Below, piece after piece: positions 16,031-23,589 of a stretch of DNA of 23,861 nucleotides. Both the position numbers and the translations under genes were made by a program. Source of the stretch: an uncultured Prevotella sp. (GTDB lineage: Bacteria > Bacteroidota > Bacteroidia > Bacteroidales > Bacteroidaceae); NCBI GenBank assembly GCA_900552675.1, contig USAI01000032.1, forward strand, positions 1 to 23,861, written 5' to 3'. Each line of letters opens with the position of its first letter. The stretch's first letter is position 1. The notes under the pieces are model-generated. The model did not search any database. It saw only the letters and a list, made by a program, of their open reading frames with translations, and was not told where the DNA came from.

Positions 16031-16072
16031 AAGGGAGCCGGAACACTGCCTTTGCAGGTCTCCGACTCCCTT
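16031..16072 (-). terminator. Intrinsic terminator of purL
   Basis: AAGGGAG (16031-16037) pairs with CTCCCTT (16066-16072), CGGA with TCCG, and CTGC with GCAG around a CTTT loop. On the minus strand the stem continues into a TTTTT run. It begins about 40 bases after the purL stop and separates purL from the chromate-transporter pair. Confidence 0.85.
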
Positions 16073-16113
16073 CAGCTTATCAGTTGTTGCCTGGTATCAG
16101 GAAACCATTCACA

Positions 16114-19100
16114 TTATTTGCCCAGCTTGGCCTCAACCCACTTGCGGGCATTTACAAAGGCCTCAATCCAGGGTGTTACCTCGTCGGCACGACGGTCGGC
16201 GGGATACCATGCGTTCTGCCATGGGAAGATGGCACGCTCCAGGTGCGGCATCATGGCCAGGTGGCGTCCGTCGTTCGAGCAGATGCCAGCCACGTTATAG
16301 TCAGAGCCGTTGGGGTTGCCCGGATACTGTGCATAGTTATACTTAGCCACCACGTTATACTGGCTTTCAGCCTCGGGCAGAGAGAACTTGCCCTCGCCGT
16401 GAGCCACCCAGATGCCCAGCTTGCTGCCGCTAAGCGATGAGAACATTACGCTGTTGTTCTCAGGAATTTGCAGCGAGAGGAAGGTGCTCTCAAACTTATG
16501 CGAGTTGTTATGCAACATCTTGGCGCGCTGTGCGTGCTCGGGGTTGATGAGGTTCAGTTCGACCATAAGCTGGCAGCCGTTGCAGATACCCAACGACAGG
16601 GTGTCTTCACGCGCATAGAAGCGGTCGAGGGCCTCCTTGGCTTTCGGGTTGAAGAGGAAGGCGCCTGCCCATCCCTTTGCCGATCCCAGCACGTCAGAGT
16701 TAGAGAAGCCACCGCAGAACACAATCATGTTCACGTCTTCCAGCGTCTCGCGTCCGGTGATAAGGTCGGTCATCATCACGTCTTTCACGTCGAAGCCAGC
16801 CAGATACAGCGAGTAGGCCATCTCGCGCTCGCCGTTGGTGCCCTTCTCACGAATGATAGCAGCCTTGATGCCCGAGGGTGTGCGTCGGTCGGCGCTGATG
16901 CCGTAGCTCTTCAGTGTGCCACTAAAGTTGTCGTTAAACTTCATCTCCAGAGGCTGGTTCTTATAGTTGTTCACGCGCTCGTCGGCACAGCCGTTGAAGC
17001 TTTGCTTGCGGTCGAGCAGCCATGATGTCTTATACCACTCGTCGCGCAGAGCGTCAATGTCAAAGGTGTGCTCATAGTTGTCCTTCTTCACCACGATGGT
17101 GCGCTCGGCAGGTGTGGGATAGCCTATCTTGGCATAGTCGATGCCGACCTCCTCCATATACTTCTTAAACTCGTCTTTGTGCTTATCGCTCACCTGTATC
17201 ACCACGCCAGGGTTCTCGGCCATCAGCACCTTCACCATGTCGTCGCCCACAATGTCGTGCAGGTTAATGTGCATACCGCCTTCAGTGTTGGCAAAGCACA
17301 TCTCAAGCAAGGTAGTGATTAAACCGCCCGCCGAGATATCGTGGCCAGCCATTACCCATCCTTTCTTGATGAGGTCTTGCACAGCGTTGAAGCAGTCGGC
17401 AAAGTATTCGGCATCTTTCACCGTAGGCACGTCGCTGCCCACCTTGCCCAGGCTCTGTGCAAAAGCCGAACCGCCAAGGGCTTGCTCGTCGAACGAGAAG
17501 TCGATGTGATAGAGCGATGAGTTTTTGTCGTTCACCAGCACGGGCGATACCACCTTCTTCACGTCGCTCACCTCGCCACCAGCGCTCACGATAACGGTTC
17601 CCGGAGAGATAATCTTCTCGCCGTTAGGATACTGTTGTGAGAGCGAGAGCGAGTCTTTACCCGTAGGCACGTTGATATTGAGGTCGCAGCAGAAGTCGCT
17701 CAACGCCTTTACAGCCGAGTAGAGGCGAGCGTCTTCGCCCTTCTGCGAGCGGCACGGCCACATCCAGTTGGCAGAGAGCGAGAGGCTCTTCATGCCATCA
17801 GCCAGCGGAGCCCATACAATATTGGTCAGCGCCTCGGCTACCGACAGCACGCTGCCAGCCTCGGGCGATGCCAATCCTGCCTGCGGAGCATGACCCAGCG
17901 CCGTAGCAATACCTTTCTCGCCACGGTAGTCGAGGGCCACCACGCCACAGTCGCTCAGCGGCAGCTGTATCTGTCCCTGGCACTGCTGGCGCGCAATCTT
18001 GCCCGTTACCGAGCGGTCTACCTTGTTTGTGAGCCAATCTTTGCAGGCCACAGCCTCCAGCTGCAGCACACGGCTTACATACTGGTCGATATCTTTTTCA
18101 GTATAGGTTACATTTTCATAAGTGCGCTCTACGGTCTCGTCGCGCATCACGGTCTTGGGCGAGTGGCCAAACATCTGTGCCACGTCAAGATCGAAGGGTT
18201 TCACGCCATCGGCCTGCACAAATGAGAAGTGAGCATCGCCAGTGGTTTCGCCCACCACATACAGCGGAGCACGCTCACGCTCGGCAATGCGACGCACGTG
18301 GTCGATGTGCTTCTCGTCGATGAGCAAGCCCATACGCTCCTGGCTCTCGTTGGCAATAATTTCTTTGGCCGAGAGGGTCTTGTCGCCAATGGGCAGCTTG
18401 CTCATATCAATCTCGCCTCCACACTCTTCAACCAGCTCTGACAAGCAGTTGAGGTGTCCGGCCGAACCGTGGTCGTGAATACTTACTACGGGGTTTACGT
18501 CTTCCTCGCACAGGGCACGTACCAGGTTGTAAGCACGCTTCTGCATCTCGGGGTTGGCGCGCTGCACGGCGTTCAGCTCGATGCCGTTTGAATAGCGACC
18601 TGTGTCAACCGACGATACCGAACCGCCACCCAAGCCAATGCGGTAGTTGTCGCCACCTACCACCACTACCTTGTTGCCCTTCTGGGGCTCCTTCTTCAGG
18701 CAGTCGCGCTTGGTGCCGTAGCCCACGCCACCAGCCAGCATAATCACCTTGTCGTAGGCATACTTCTCTTGACCCTCTTGGTGCTCGAAGGTGAGCACTG
18801 AACCGCAGATGAGGGGCTGACCAAACTTGTTACCAAAGTCGCTGGCACCGTTTGAGGCCTTAATCAAAATCTGCTCGGGGGTTTGATACAGCCATTTACG
18901 CACGGGCAGCACCTCTTCCCAGTCGCGCTTCACATCGTTTGTGATGGTTACGCTCTTATCGTCAAGGCGAGGATAGGCAGTCATATACACAGCCGTACCA
19001 GCAATAGGCCATGAGCCTACGCCACCACCCATACGGTCGCGAATTTCGCCACCCGTACCTGTGGCGGCACCGTTGAAGGGCTCAACGGTGGTGGGGAAAT

Positions 19101-19848
19101 TGTGGGTCTCGGCCTTCAGAGAGATAACACTCTCAATGTCTTTCACCTGGAAATAGTCGCTGGTCGACTGGTCTTTCGGAGCAAACTGCTCAACAACAGG
19201 GCCTTGTGCAAAGGCTACATTGTCTTTATAGGCCGACAATATTTTGTTGGGGTTCTCCTTAGTTGTCTTCTTAATCATCTGGAACAGAGAGCTTTCCATC
19301 TCTACACCATCAATGATAAAGGTGCCACCAAAAATCTTGTGGCGGCAGTGCTCTGAGTTGATCTGAGCGAAACCGAAGATCTCGCTGTCAGTCAACGGGC
19401 GGCCCACCTGCTCCTGCACCTTATGCAGATATTCAATCTCTTCAGGCGACAGAGCCAAGCCTTCTTGCTCGTTATAAGCCTCAAGGTCTTCAACATGCTT
19501 GATGGGCTCGGGCTGGTGGTTCACAGTAAAGATGTCTTGGTCCAAACCCTCATACATGCGCTGAAGCATGGGGTCGTGGTCGGCATCCTTTGAGCTGGCG
19601 GGGAAGTATTCCTCTATACGCGAAATGCCGTGGAGACTCATGTTTTGGGTAATCTCTACGGCATTTGTGCTCCAAGGGGTAATCATTTCACGGCGCGGTC
19701 CTACAAAGAAGCCATCGATGCTATCAGCCTCGATGCGCTTTGCGTCGCCATAAAGCCAACACAGTTCATTGATTTCGTCCTGAGTGAGCTGATGGTCAAC
19801 AGCTGTTGCTATCACGCTCTGTTGCGGAGTCCTGAAGAAAAGAATCAT
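16114..19848 (-). CDS. purL: Phosphoribosylformylglycinamidine synthase, single-chain
   Basis: This 1244-residue enzyme makes formylglycinamidine ribonucleotide from FGAR, glutamine and ATP, a middle step of purine synthesis in the cytoplasm. It is the large form: an N-terminal PurS-like domain, a linker, two AIRS-type synthase halves and a C-terminal glutaminase. Visible landmarks are NSEHCRHKIFGGTF (about 165-180), LKAETHNFPTTVEPF-GAATGTGGEIRD, SIHDHGSAGHLNCL, and GHDISAGGLITTLLEM in the second half. The glutaminase has LGICNGCQ with catalytic Cys1092, VAHGEGKF, and MPHLERA with His1202 and Glu1204. The length is close to the usual size, slightly short of the roughly 1300 residues in Proteobacteria. 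It is transcribed alone, with promoter at 19893-19923 and terminator at 16031-16072. Confidence 0.97.
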   Translation of the reverse strand: MILFFRTPQQSVIATAVDHQLTQDEINELCWLYGDAKRIEADSIDGFFVGPRREMITPWSTNAVEITQNMSLHGISRIEEYFPASSKDADHDPMLQRMYEGLDQDIFTVNHQPEPIKHVEDLEAYNEQEGLALSPEEIEYLHKVQEQVGRPLTDSEIFGFAQINSEHCRHKIFGGTFIIDGVEMESSLFQMIKKTTKENPNKILSAYKDNVAFAQGPVVEQFAPKDQSTSDYFQVKDIESVISLKAETHNFPTTVEPFNGAATGTGGEIRDRMGGGVGSWPIAGTAVYMTAYPRLDDKSVTITNDVKRDWEEVLPVRKWLYQTPEQILIKASNGASDFGNKFGQPLICGSVLTFEHQEGQEKYAYDKVIMLAGGVGYGTKRDCLKKEPQKGNKVVVVGGDNYRIGLGGGSVSSVDTGRYSNGIELNAVQRANPEMQKRAYNLVRALCEEDVNPVVSIHDHGSAGHLNCLSELVEECGGEIDMSKLPIGDKTLSAKEIIANESQERMGLLIDEKHIDHVRRIAERERAPLYVVGETTGDAHFSFVQADGVKPFDLDVAQMFGHSPKTVMRDETVERTYENVTYTEKDIDQYVSRVLQLEAVACKDWLTNKVDRSVTGKIARQQCQGQIQLPLSDCGVVALDYRGEKGIATALGHAPQAGLASPEAGSVLSVAEALTNIVWAPLADGMKSLSLSANWMWPCRSQKGEDARLYSAVKALSDFCCDLNINVPTGKDSLSLSQQYPNGEKIISPGTVIVSAGGEVSDVKKVVSPVLVNDKNSSLYHIDFSFDEQALGGSAFAQSLGKVGSDVPTVKDAEYFADCFNAVQDLIKKGWVMAGHDISAGGLITTLLEMCFANTEGGMHINLHDIVGDDMVKVLMAENPGVVIQVSDKHKDEFKKYMEEVGIDYAKIGYPTPAERTIVVKKDNYEHTFDIDALRDEWYKTSWLLDRKQSFNGCADERVNNYKNQPLEMKFNDNFSGTLKSYGISADRRTPSGIKAAIIREKGTNGEREMAYSLYLAGFDVKDVMMTDLITGRETLEDVNMIVFCGGFSNSDVLGSAKGWAGAFLFNPKAKEALDRFYAREDTLSLGICNGCQLMVELNLINPEHAQRAKMLHNNSHKFESTFLSLQIPENNSVMFSSLSGSKLGIWVAHGEGKFSLPEAESQYNVVAKYNYAQYPGNPNGSDYNVAGICSNDGRHLAMMPHLERAIFPWQNAWYPADRRADEVTPWIEAFVNARKWVEAKLGK

Positions 19849-19892
19849 ATCTCTTTGTTATTTATATAATGTGTTTTTTATATATGCTTCTG

Positions 19893-19923
19893 CAAAGGTA
19901 CTGCAAATCGAACACAATACAAA
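19893..19923 (-). promoter_or_regulatory. purL promoter
   Basis: On the minus strand TTTG (19920-19923), 19 bases, then TACCTTTG (19893-19900) is an exact match to the Bacteroidetes promoter pattern. It is about 45 bases before the purL ATG, so the leader is short. The upstream box lies inside a 25-base direct repeat. Confidence 0.8.
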
Positions 19924-20069
19924 AAAAACGCCGTTTTTTTTTATTGTTGAGATGCAACGTAGCTTATCTAAAGGTACTGCAAAAATCCGATTAAGCGAAG
20001 AGAATGAAAAATATTTTTCTTTCTTGAGCGTGAGGATTTTATTAAAATCGAACACAATACAAAAAAAAC
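19905..20069. repeat. 25-base direct repeat upstream of purL
   Basis: The stretch at 19905-19929 (AAATCGAACACAATAC followed by eight A and C) recurs exactly at 20045-20069, 140 bases away. In each copy the A run is followed a few bases later by a T run, giving a weak A/T hairpin. AAAGGTACTGCAAA also occurs twice (near 19895 and 19971). The rest of the 19849-20414 gap shows no gene. Confidence 0.85.
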
Positions 20070-20307
20070 AAGCATTTTTTTGTTATTCAACCCATTAAAC
20101 GATGCACACGACAGAGGCGACCTACGCCATAAAACAAGTAGGACGAGGGCTTGTTTTTAATTAATAGGCTTGTTTTTTGTTGCAGCAAAATTACACCTTG
20201 ACTTTATATGTTAATGACACATATGGGCTTAAAAATAAAAAAACAGACCAAAATGGCATATTTTCTCTTTTTGAACCATATTTTACCCCACTAAAGGCAA
20301 TTTTGGC

Positions 20308-20365
20308 TCAATAATTTTATTTATTGAAGATGTAAGAATGTGAAAGGGGAGAGGTTTTCTTACAT
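20308..20365 (-). terminator. Paired inverted repeats after the PAP2 gene
   Basis: Two inverted repeats lie about 50-105 bases after the PAP2 stop. One has arms ATGTAAGAA (20330-20338) and TTCTTACAT (20357-20365); the other has arms TCAATAA (20308-20314) and TTATTGA (20321-20327). They may form a bipartite terminator, but T tracts are weak. Confidence 0.35.
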
Positions 20366-20414
20366 TTCACGTTGCACTCATTATACCGAGTTTGTTTTAA
20401 CTTGATTGAAATAG

Positions 20415-20984
20415 TTATAAGTCGATGCGCAAACTAAGGGTTTGACCATCGGTGCCCAAATGCCAGCGGCTGCGCTCGCCCGTGAGCTTATCGCCCAGCC
20501 AGTAGCCAGCCTCGGTGGCGGCAATGCCTATGGCGGCTCCCACCACTACATCGTCCCAGTGGTGGCGGTTGCGACGCACACGGTCGACAGCGGTAACGGT
20601 GGCCACGGTATATCCCGCCACGCTAATCCATGGCGAGACGTGTCGAAACTCTTTGTCTAACATACGAGCACCACAAAAGGCTACAGCGGTGTGGCCCGAG
20701 GGAAAGCTGTGGTTGTCGGTGCGGTCGGGGCGCATATCGTTGATGGTGTGCTTTAACAGATAGGTGGTGCCAGCGGTGAGGCCTATCGAAAAGGCACCAT
20801 CTATAGCCAAGCGTTTCCACGAACTGGCCGACTCTACGCCACAGCCTTTCAGCGTGAAGGTGGCTACCAGGGGCACGTATTCGAGCACGTTGTCAATGCC
20901 ATCGCCATGATATCTTTTACCTTGCGCACTCAGCGTAAGGGGGCAGAGAACGAGGGCAAGCAGAAGGGTTATGAGCTTATTCAT
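20415..20984 (-). CDS. PAP2 superfamily phosphatase
   Basis: This 189-residue protein has a signal sequence or N-terminal anchor (MNKLITLLLALVLCPLTLSA) and the three PAP2 motifs: K78-x6-R85-P86 (KHTINDMRP), PSGH at 95-98 with His98, and R135-x5-H141-x3-D145 (RVRRNRHHWDD). All catalytic residues are present. PAP2 enzymes at the membrane remove phosphate from lipid phosphates such as phosphatidic acid, undecaprenyl diphosphate or lipid A; the substrate is not decided here. It is a stand-alone gene; the ATG at 20984 follows a candidate promoter box (TATCTTTG, 21024-21031). It has fewer membrane helices than typical BacA-alternative PgpB-type proteins, so it may be the periplasmic soluble kind. 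Confidence 0.92.
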   Translation of the reverse strand: MNKLITLLLALVLCPLTLSAQGKRYHGDGIDNVLEYVPLVATFTLKGCGVESASSWKRLAIDGAFSIGLTAGTTYLLKHTINDMRPDRTDNHSFPSGHTAVAFCGARMLDKEFRHVSPWISVAGYTVATVTAVDRVRRNRHHWDDVVVGAAIGIAATEAGYWLGDKLTGERSRWHLGTDGQTLSLRIDL

Positions 20985-21023
20985 ATTGTTTTATGGGTTG
21001 ATACGTTGGTATGATTTTGGATG

Positions 21024-21031
21024 CAAAGATA
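21024..21031 (-). promoter_or_regulatory. Candidate -7 box of the PAP2 gene
   Basis: TATCTTTG on the minus strand matches TAnnTTTG about 40 bases before the start codon. No clean TTTG box lies 19-21 bases upstream, so this is a partial match. Confidence 0.45.
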
Positions 21032-21413
21032 CTACAAATAAGATAGATAGCCACATGGGTTAGCGGCTGTGTTATATTAAAAATATGTTAAAACGCAAGG
21101 GCGGGGTTGAAAAGTGTGTGCATAGGTTGTCTTTGCTATAGAAACAGCCTGACTTACTGGCCTTACAAAACAACAGAAACATACTGATACACAAATCACA
21201 CAATAAAAAGAAAACATTTAAAAGCAACACTACAATTACATAACACGAAGAAAACACACAGGATGACACAAACGCTATATTACGAATAGTTTTTTGTTGA
21301 AAAGAACACATTAGCTTTCTAATGGAAAGAAATGAATGAAACAAAAGAAAACATTGGTTTGAGAAAAGAAGATTGGTTGTAAGAAAAAAAAGATTGGTTC
21401 GTAAAAAGAGAAG

Positions 21414-21453
21414 AGGTGTATGATAAAACGCGAATAACGTTTTTCATACACCT
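21414..21453. terminator. Strong hairpin in the gene-poor segment
   Basis: AGGTGTATGA (21414-21423) pairs with TCATACACCT (21444-21453) and AAAACG (21425-21430) with CGTTTT (21438-21443), leaving a 7-base loop. T-rich sequence follows on the plus strand (TTATTCTTTC) and on the minus strand (CTTCTCTTTTTAC), so it could end transcription both ways. Just left of it (21351-21412) ATTGGTT plus an A-rich stretch occurs three times at about 20-base spacing. The rest of 20985-21413 shows nothing coding that I trust. Confidence 0.6.
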
Positions 21454-21515
21454 TTATTCTTTCTATAGTTTATTCTTTCTATAGTTTCGCATGTCTTTCG
21501 CTCGCTATAGTGGGT

Positions 21516-21653
21516 TATAGAATAATAAACGGCATCCTCAACCTGTTTTTATTTCAACCAGAGACCAAACTGCTTGAAAACATCATTGCCATAAATCTCT
21601 ACAACAAATATGGCGAGGAACTGTATTATTATCATGTTGAACCTCTATTATGA
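21516..21653 (+). pseudogene. Remnant of a DUF4143-type ATPase C-terminal region
   Basis: The plus strand reads NGILNLFLFQPETKLLENII then AINLYNKYGEELYYY before a TGA at 21651. This resembles the LLEN-x-VA-x-LY-RYG-x-YYY part of the DUF4143 domain that closes many archaeal/bacterial AAA ATPases of the type common in Bacteroidales. No start or ATPase part exists upstream and the usual VDF motif after YYY is lost. It is a decayed fragment, and the only plus-strand coding trace in the window. Confidence 0.5.
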
Positions 21654-21673
21654 GGGTTCAAGCCACACCCATA

Positions 21674-21838
21674 TCATTTCTTTTTCTTAAACAAGCCTTT
21701 TACCTTGTTTACGGCTCCCTTGGTGGCGTTTGACACCTTGTTGCCCACCGACTTTTTGCCTCCCGACACGGCCGAAGCAGGATTGTCTTTCAGCTCAGCA
21801 GCGCTGGGGGTGTCGGGGGTATCAGAATAGGGTTGATA
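21674..21838 (-). pseudogene. Lys-rich C-terminal gene fragment without a start
   Basis: Fifty-four sense codons between an upstream TAA (21839-21841) and a TGA (21674-21676) encode YQPYSDTPDTPSAAELKDNP, then GGKKSVGNKVSN, and end in KVKGLFKKKK. There is no ATG. The composition and the FKKKK end are those of a real protein tail (similar ends occur in AsmA-like envelope proteins, a guess). It may be the displaced 3' end of a lost gene. The 80 bases between this fragment and the Rpn-type gene hold nothing else. Confidence 0.5.
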
Positions 21839-21918
21839 TTATTGTTATGTTATTTAACTCGAGCCCTTGCCCCCATGATTGAGGCAAGAGACAGGCAAGG
21901 TTTCTATCGTAAATGTTT

Positions 21919-22944
21919 TTATTCTGCTTTGTTCAAAATGGCTTCCACTTCATCATTGCTAAAGCCTGTTGTCATAGCTATTTGCTCAGTGTTCATTCCG
22001 TTAGAATAGAGCAACTTCACTACATTCTTTAGCTGATTATCCTTCTGCTGAAGCTGATTATCCTTCTGTTGAAGCTGTTCATCACGCTGTTGAAGCTGAT
22101 CATCCTTCTGTTGAAGCTGATCATCCTTCTGTTGAAGCTGATCATTCATCAGTTTCAGTTCCTTCTCACGTTTCATTATAGCCGTGTCACGGTCTTCAAT
22201 CGCCTTGTAGTATTCGTCCTCCACATTCATGTCTTGGCGCATCTCCGAGTCGGCGGCAGCAGCAGTAAGACGATGCAGCATATACATCATATCGGCATCA
22301 TCCTCATATTTATTCTCATCAATATTTAGAACCTGTTTGTCTTCAGCATCTTTCTTTGACTGGTCAAAAATGCTGAGCACCTTTTCAAGGCGGTTATTCA
22401 CATGCCCTCTCAGTAGGGGTATCTGCACAATGATACTGTTGTGTGTAAGGCTTTCAACAAACGGTTCTTCCTTACCGTCTTTCACCACATGGCCGTTATA
22501 GTCGTACACATCATGATTGACGTAAACCACAGGCTCTTTTATATCGCCCACACGATGCCCGAGCAGGTATACAGCCACCATAGGATAGGCGAAGCCCTTG
22601 GCCGAGTCGGTGCGAATGTTCATCTTGTTGCTATATTGCGCGCCAAGATATTGCCTAAAGCGCAGGGTCTCGGTGTCGAGCCATGTCTTCTGCAGTTCAA
22701 TAAGCACCACGCGGTCTTTAAACGCCTCGCTATCAGCGTCTTTCTCGCGCACGGTGGCAGCAAAGTCAATGCGAAACATTGAAAGCGTGTCGCGTGTAGT
22801 GTTGACATACTCGTGTGGGCGCATTTCAACCTTTACCACCTCTTTCTTCAGCAGTGCCGAAAGGATGGTTTTTGATATGCGTTCGTCAGACATGATGTAT
22901 TTGAACACAGAGTCGTAAATCGGGTTAGCAACGTGTAGTATCAT
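21919..22944 (-). CDS. Rpn-type PD-(D/E)XK nuclease family protein with heptad-repeat coiled coil
   Basis: This 341-residue protein belongs to the PD-(D/E)XK 'transposase' family related to E. coli RpnA. It begins NPIYDSVFKYIMSDERISK, followed by FRIDF with Asp60 and VVLIELQ with Glu83 and Gln85, the D...ExQ catalytic pattern of these proteins. A tail of coiled coil (about 265-305) is made of five perfect or near-perfect seven-residue DQLQQKD units. A small helical C-terminal motif follows (LLYSNGMNTEQIAMTTGFSNDEVEAIL), common in this family. RpnA promotes RecA-independent recombination; the cellular role of Bacteroidales versions is unclear and they are often multicopy. It stands alone, near gene remnants and an insertion sequence. 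The ATG at 22944 follows a partial promoter match. Confidence 0.88.
   Translation of the reverse strand: MILHVANPIYDSVFKYIMSDERISKTILSALLKKEVVKVEMRPHEYVNTTRDTLSMFRIDFAATVREKDADSEAFKDRVVLIELQKTWLDTETLRFRQYLGAQYSNKMNIRTDSAKGFAYPMVAVYLLGHRVGDIKEPVVYVNHDVYDYNGHVVKDGKEEPFVESLTHNSIIVQIPLLRGHVNNRLEKVLSIFDQSKKDAEDKQVLNIDENKYEDDADMMYMLHRLTAAAADSEMRQDMNVEDEYYKAIEDRDTAIMKREKELKLMNDQLQQKDDQLQQKDDQLQQRDEQLQQKDNQLQQKDNQLKNVVKLLYSNGMNTEQIAMTTGFSNDEVEAILNKAE
22031..22150. repeat. 21-base minisatellite inside the Rpn-type gene
   Basis: Units start at 22031, 22052, 22073, 22094 and 22115, with a partial sixth at 22136. Units four and five are identical. Each 21-base unit equals one heptad of the coiled coil, so gain or loss of units changes coiled-coil length by exactly one heptad with no frameshift. 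Confidence 0.92.
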
Positions 22945-22976
22945 AAGCGTTAAACATTTTCAGATAATTATATTTG

Positions 22977-23011
22977 CAAACTTACTATTTTTTACGCAAA
23001 ATAGGTGCAAA
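22977..23011 (-). promoter_or_regulatory. Candidate promoter of the Rpn-type gene
   Basis: On the minus strand TAAGTTTG (22977-22984) matches TAnnTTTG and lies 32 bases before the ATG. The nearest suitable TTTG is at 23008-23011, a 23-base spacing that is longer than usual. Confidence 0.4.
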
Positions 23012-23205
23012 TGGGGTAAAAAAATTGCTTTACTGAGGAAAAAACAAAAGAAACAGGCTTGCACCATCACACATGGGTGGGGCGCACAGGCCTATATATA
23101 TAATAAGGTGTAAGTAGGGGGCTTGAACTTGAAACTTTTTGAAACTATAAACAGGGGGGGCGCTCACACGAGGCTGCAAAATAAAGAACAACCCTTGGGC
23201 ATTTT

Positions 23206-23249
23206 TGCATAAATATACAGAAATGAGGGCGGAAATGAATATTTATGCA
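23206..23249. promoter_or_regulatory. Pair of ARG-box-like palindromes
   Basis: TGCATAAATATACA (23206-23219) and TGAATATTTATGCA (23236-23249) are near-perfect 14-base palindromes 30 bases apart. They resemble the ArgR operator half-site pattern TGAATwwwwATTCA. No arginine gene is visible in the window, so the regulator is a guess. Confidence 0.5.
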
Positions 23250-23358
23250 ATCTACGTATTTTACGTTTGTTAACATAATATTATTCCATTTTCTAACAAT
23301 CTGTAAGCAAATAAAGGCTGTTTGCTTACAGTTTTCAAAGTTGATACTTCTCATTTGC

Positions 23359-23462
23359 AAAACCCATGCTTTCACGTCCTGAAACCCATGCTTTCACAAC
23401 CTAAAACCCTTGATTTCACACTCTAAAACCCATGCTTTCAGACTGTAATTTGATGCCTTTCA
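23359..23462. repeat. 22-base direct-repeat array
   Basis: Units start exactly every 22 bases at 23359, 23381, 23403, 23425 and a degenerate one at 23447. The conserved 16 bases are AAAACCCATGCTTTCA, followed by six variable bases. A 22-base period is close to two helical turns, which is typical of iterons or stacked operator sites. No open frame runs through the array on either strand that looks real. Confidence 0.9.
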
Positions 23463-23478
23463 AAAAACGCTTTCATTG

Positions 23479-23514
23479 TGTATAAATATACAGAAAAATA
23501 TGTATAAATATACA
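23479..23514. promoter_or_regulatory. Two identical 14-base palindromes, 22 bases apart
   Basis: TGTATAAATATACA occurs at 23479-23492 and 23501-23514, each followed by GAAAAA. The arms TGTATA/TATACA are perfect. The 22-base spacing is close to the 21 bases separating paired ARG boxes in E. coli. A perfect A+T palindrome AATAATATATTATT follows at 23555-23568. The remainder of 22945-23589 has no supported gene. Confidence 0.6.
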
Positions 23515-23589
23515 GAAAAAGGCTCAGATAATATTGTTGTGTTGTTAACCATTTAATAATATATTATTGCGAGTATAATTTTTTATCGA

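Noticed and set aside
19849..20110. Purine riboswitch upstream of purL
   Set aside because: The leader from the predicted start is only about 40 bases. No three-stem aptamer or conserved loop sequence is visible.
21072..21344. Minus-strand frame of 90 codons, Cys- and Phe-rich
   Set aside because: A+T-rich noncoding composition, no homology sense, no promoter; the hydrophobic appearance comes from T-rich codons.
23145..23375. Minus-strand frame of 76 codons next to the 22-base array
   Set aside because: It starts with a GTG inside a repeat unit, runs through ARG-box-like palindromes, and ends at a G7 run. Composition is that of noncoding A+T DNA.
23359..23462. CRISPR array
   Set aside because: The repeat unit of 16 conserved bases with 6-base spacing is far too short for repeats and spacers, and no cas gene is near.
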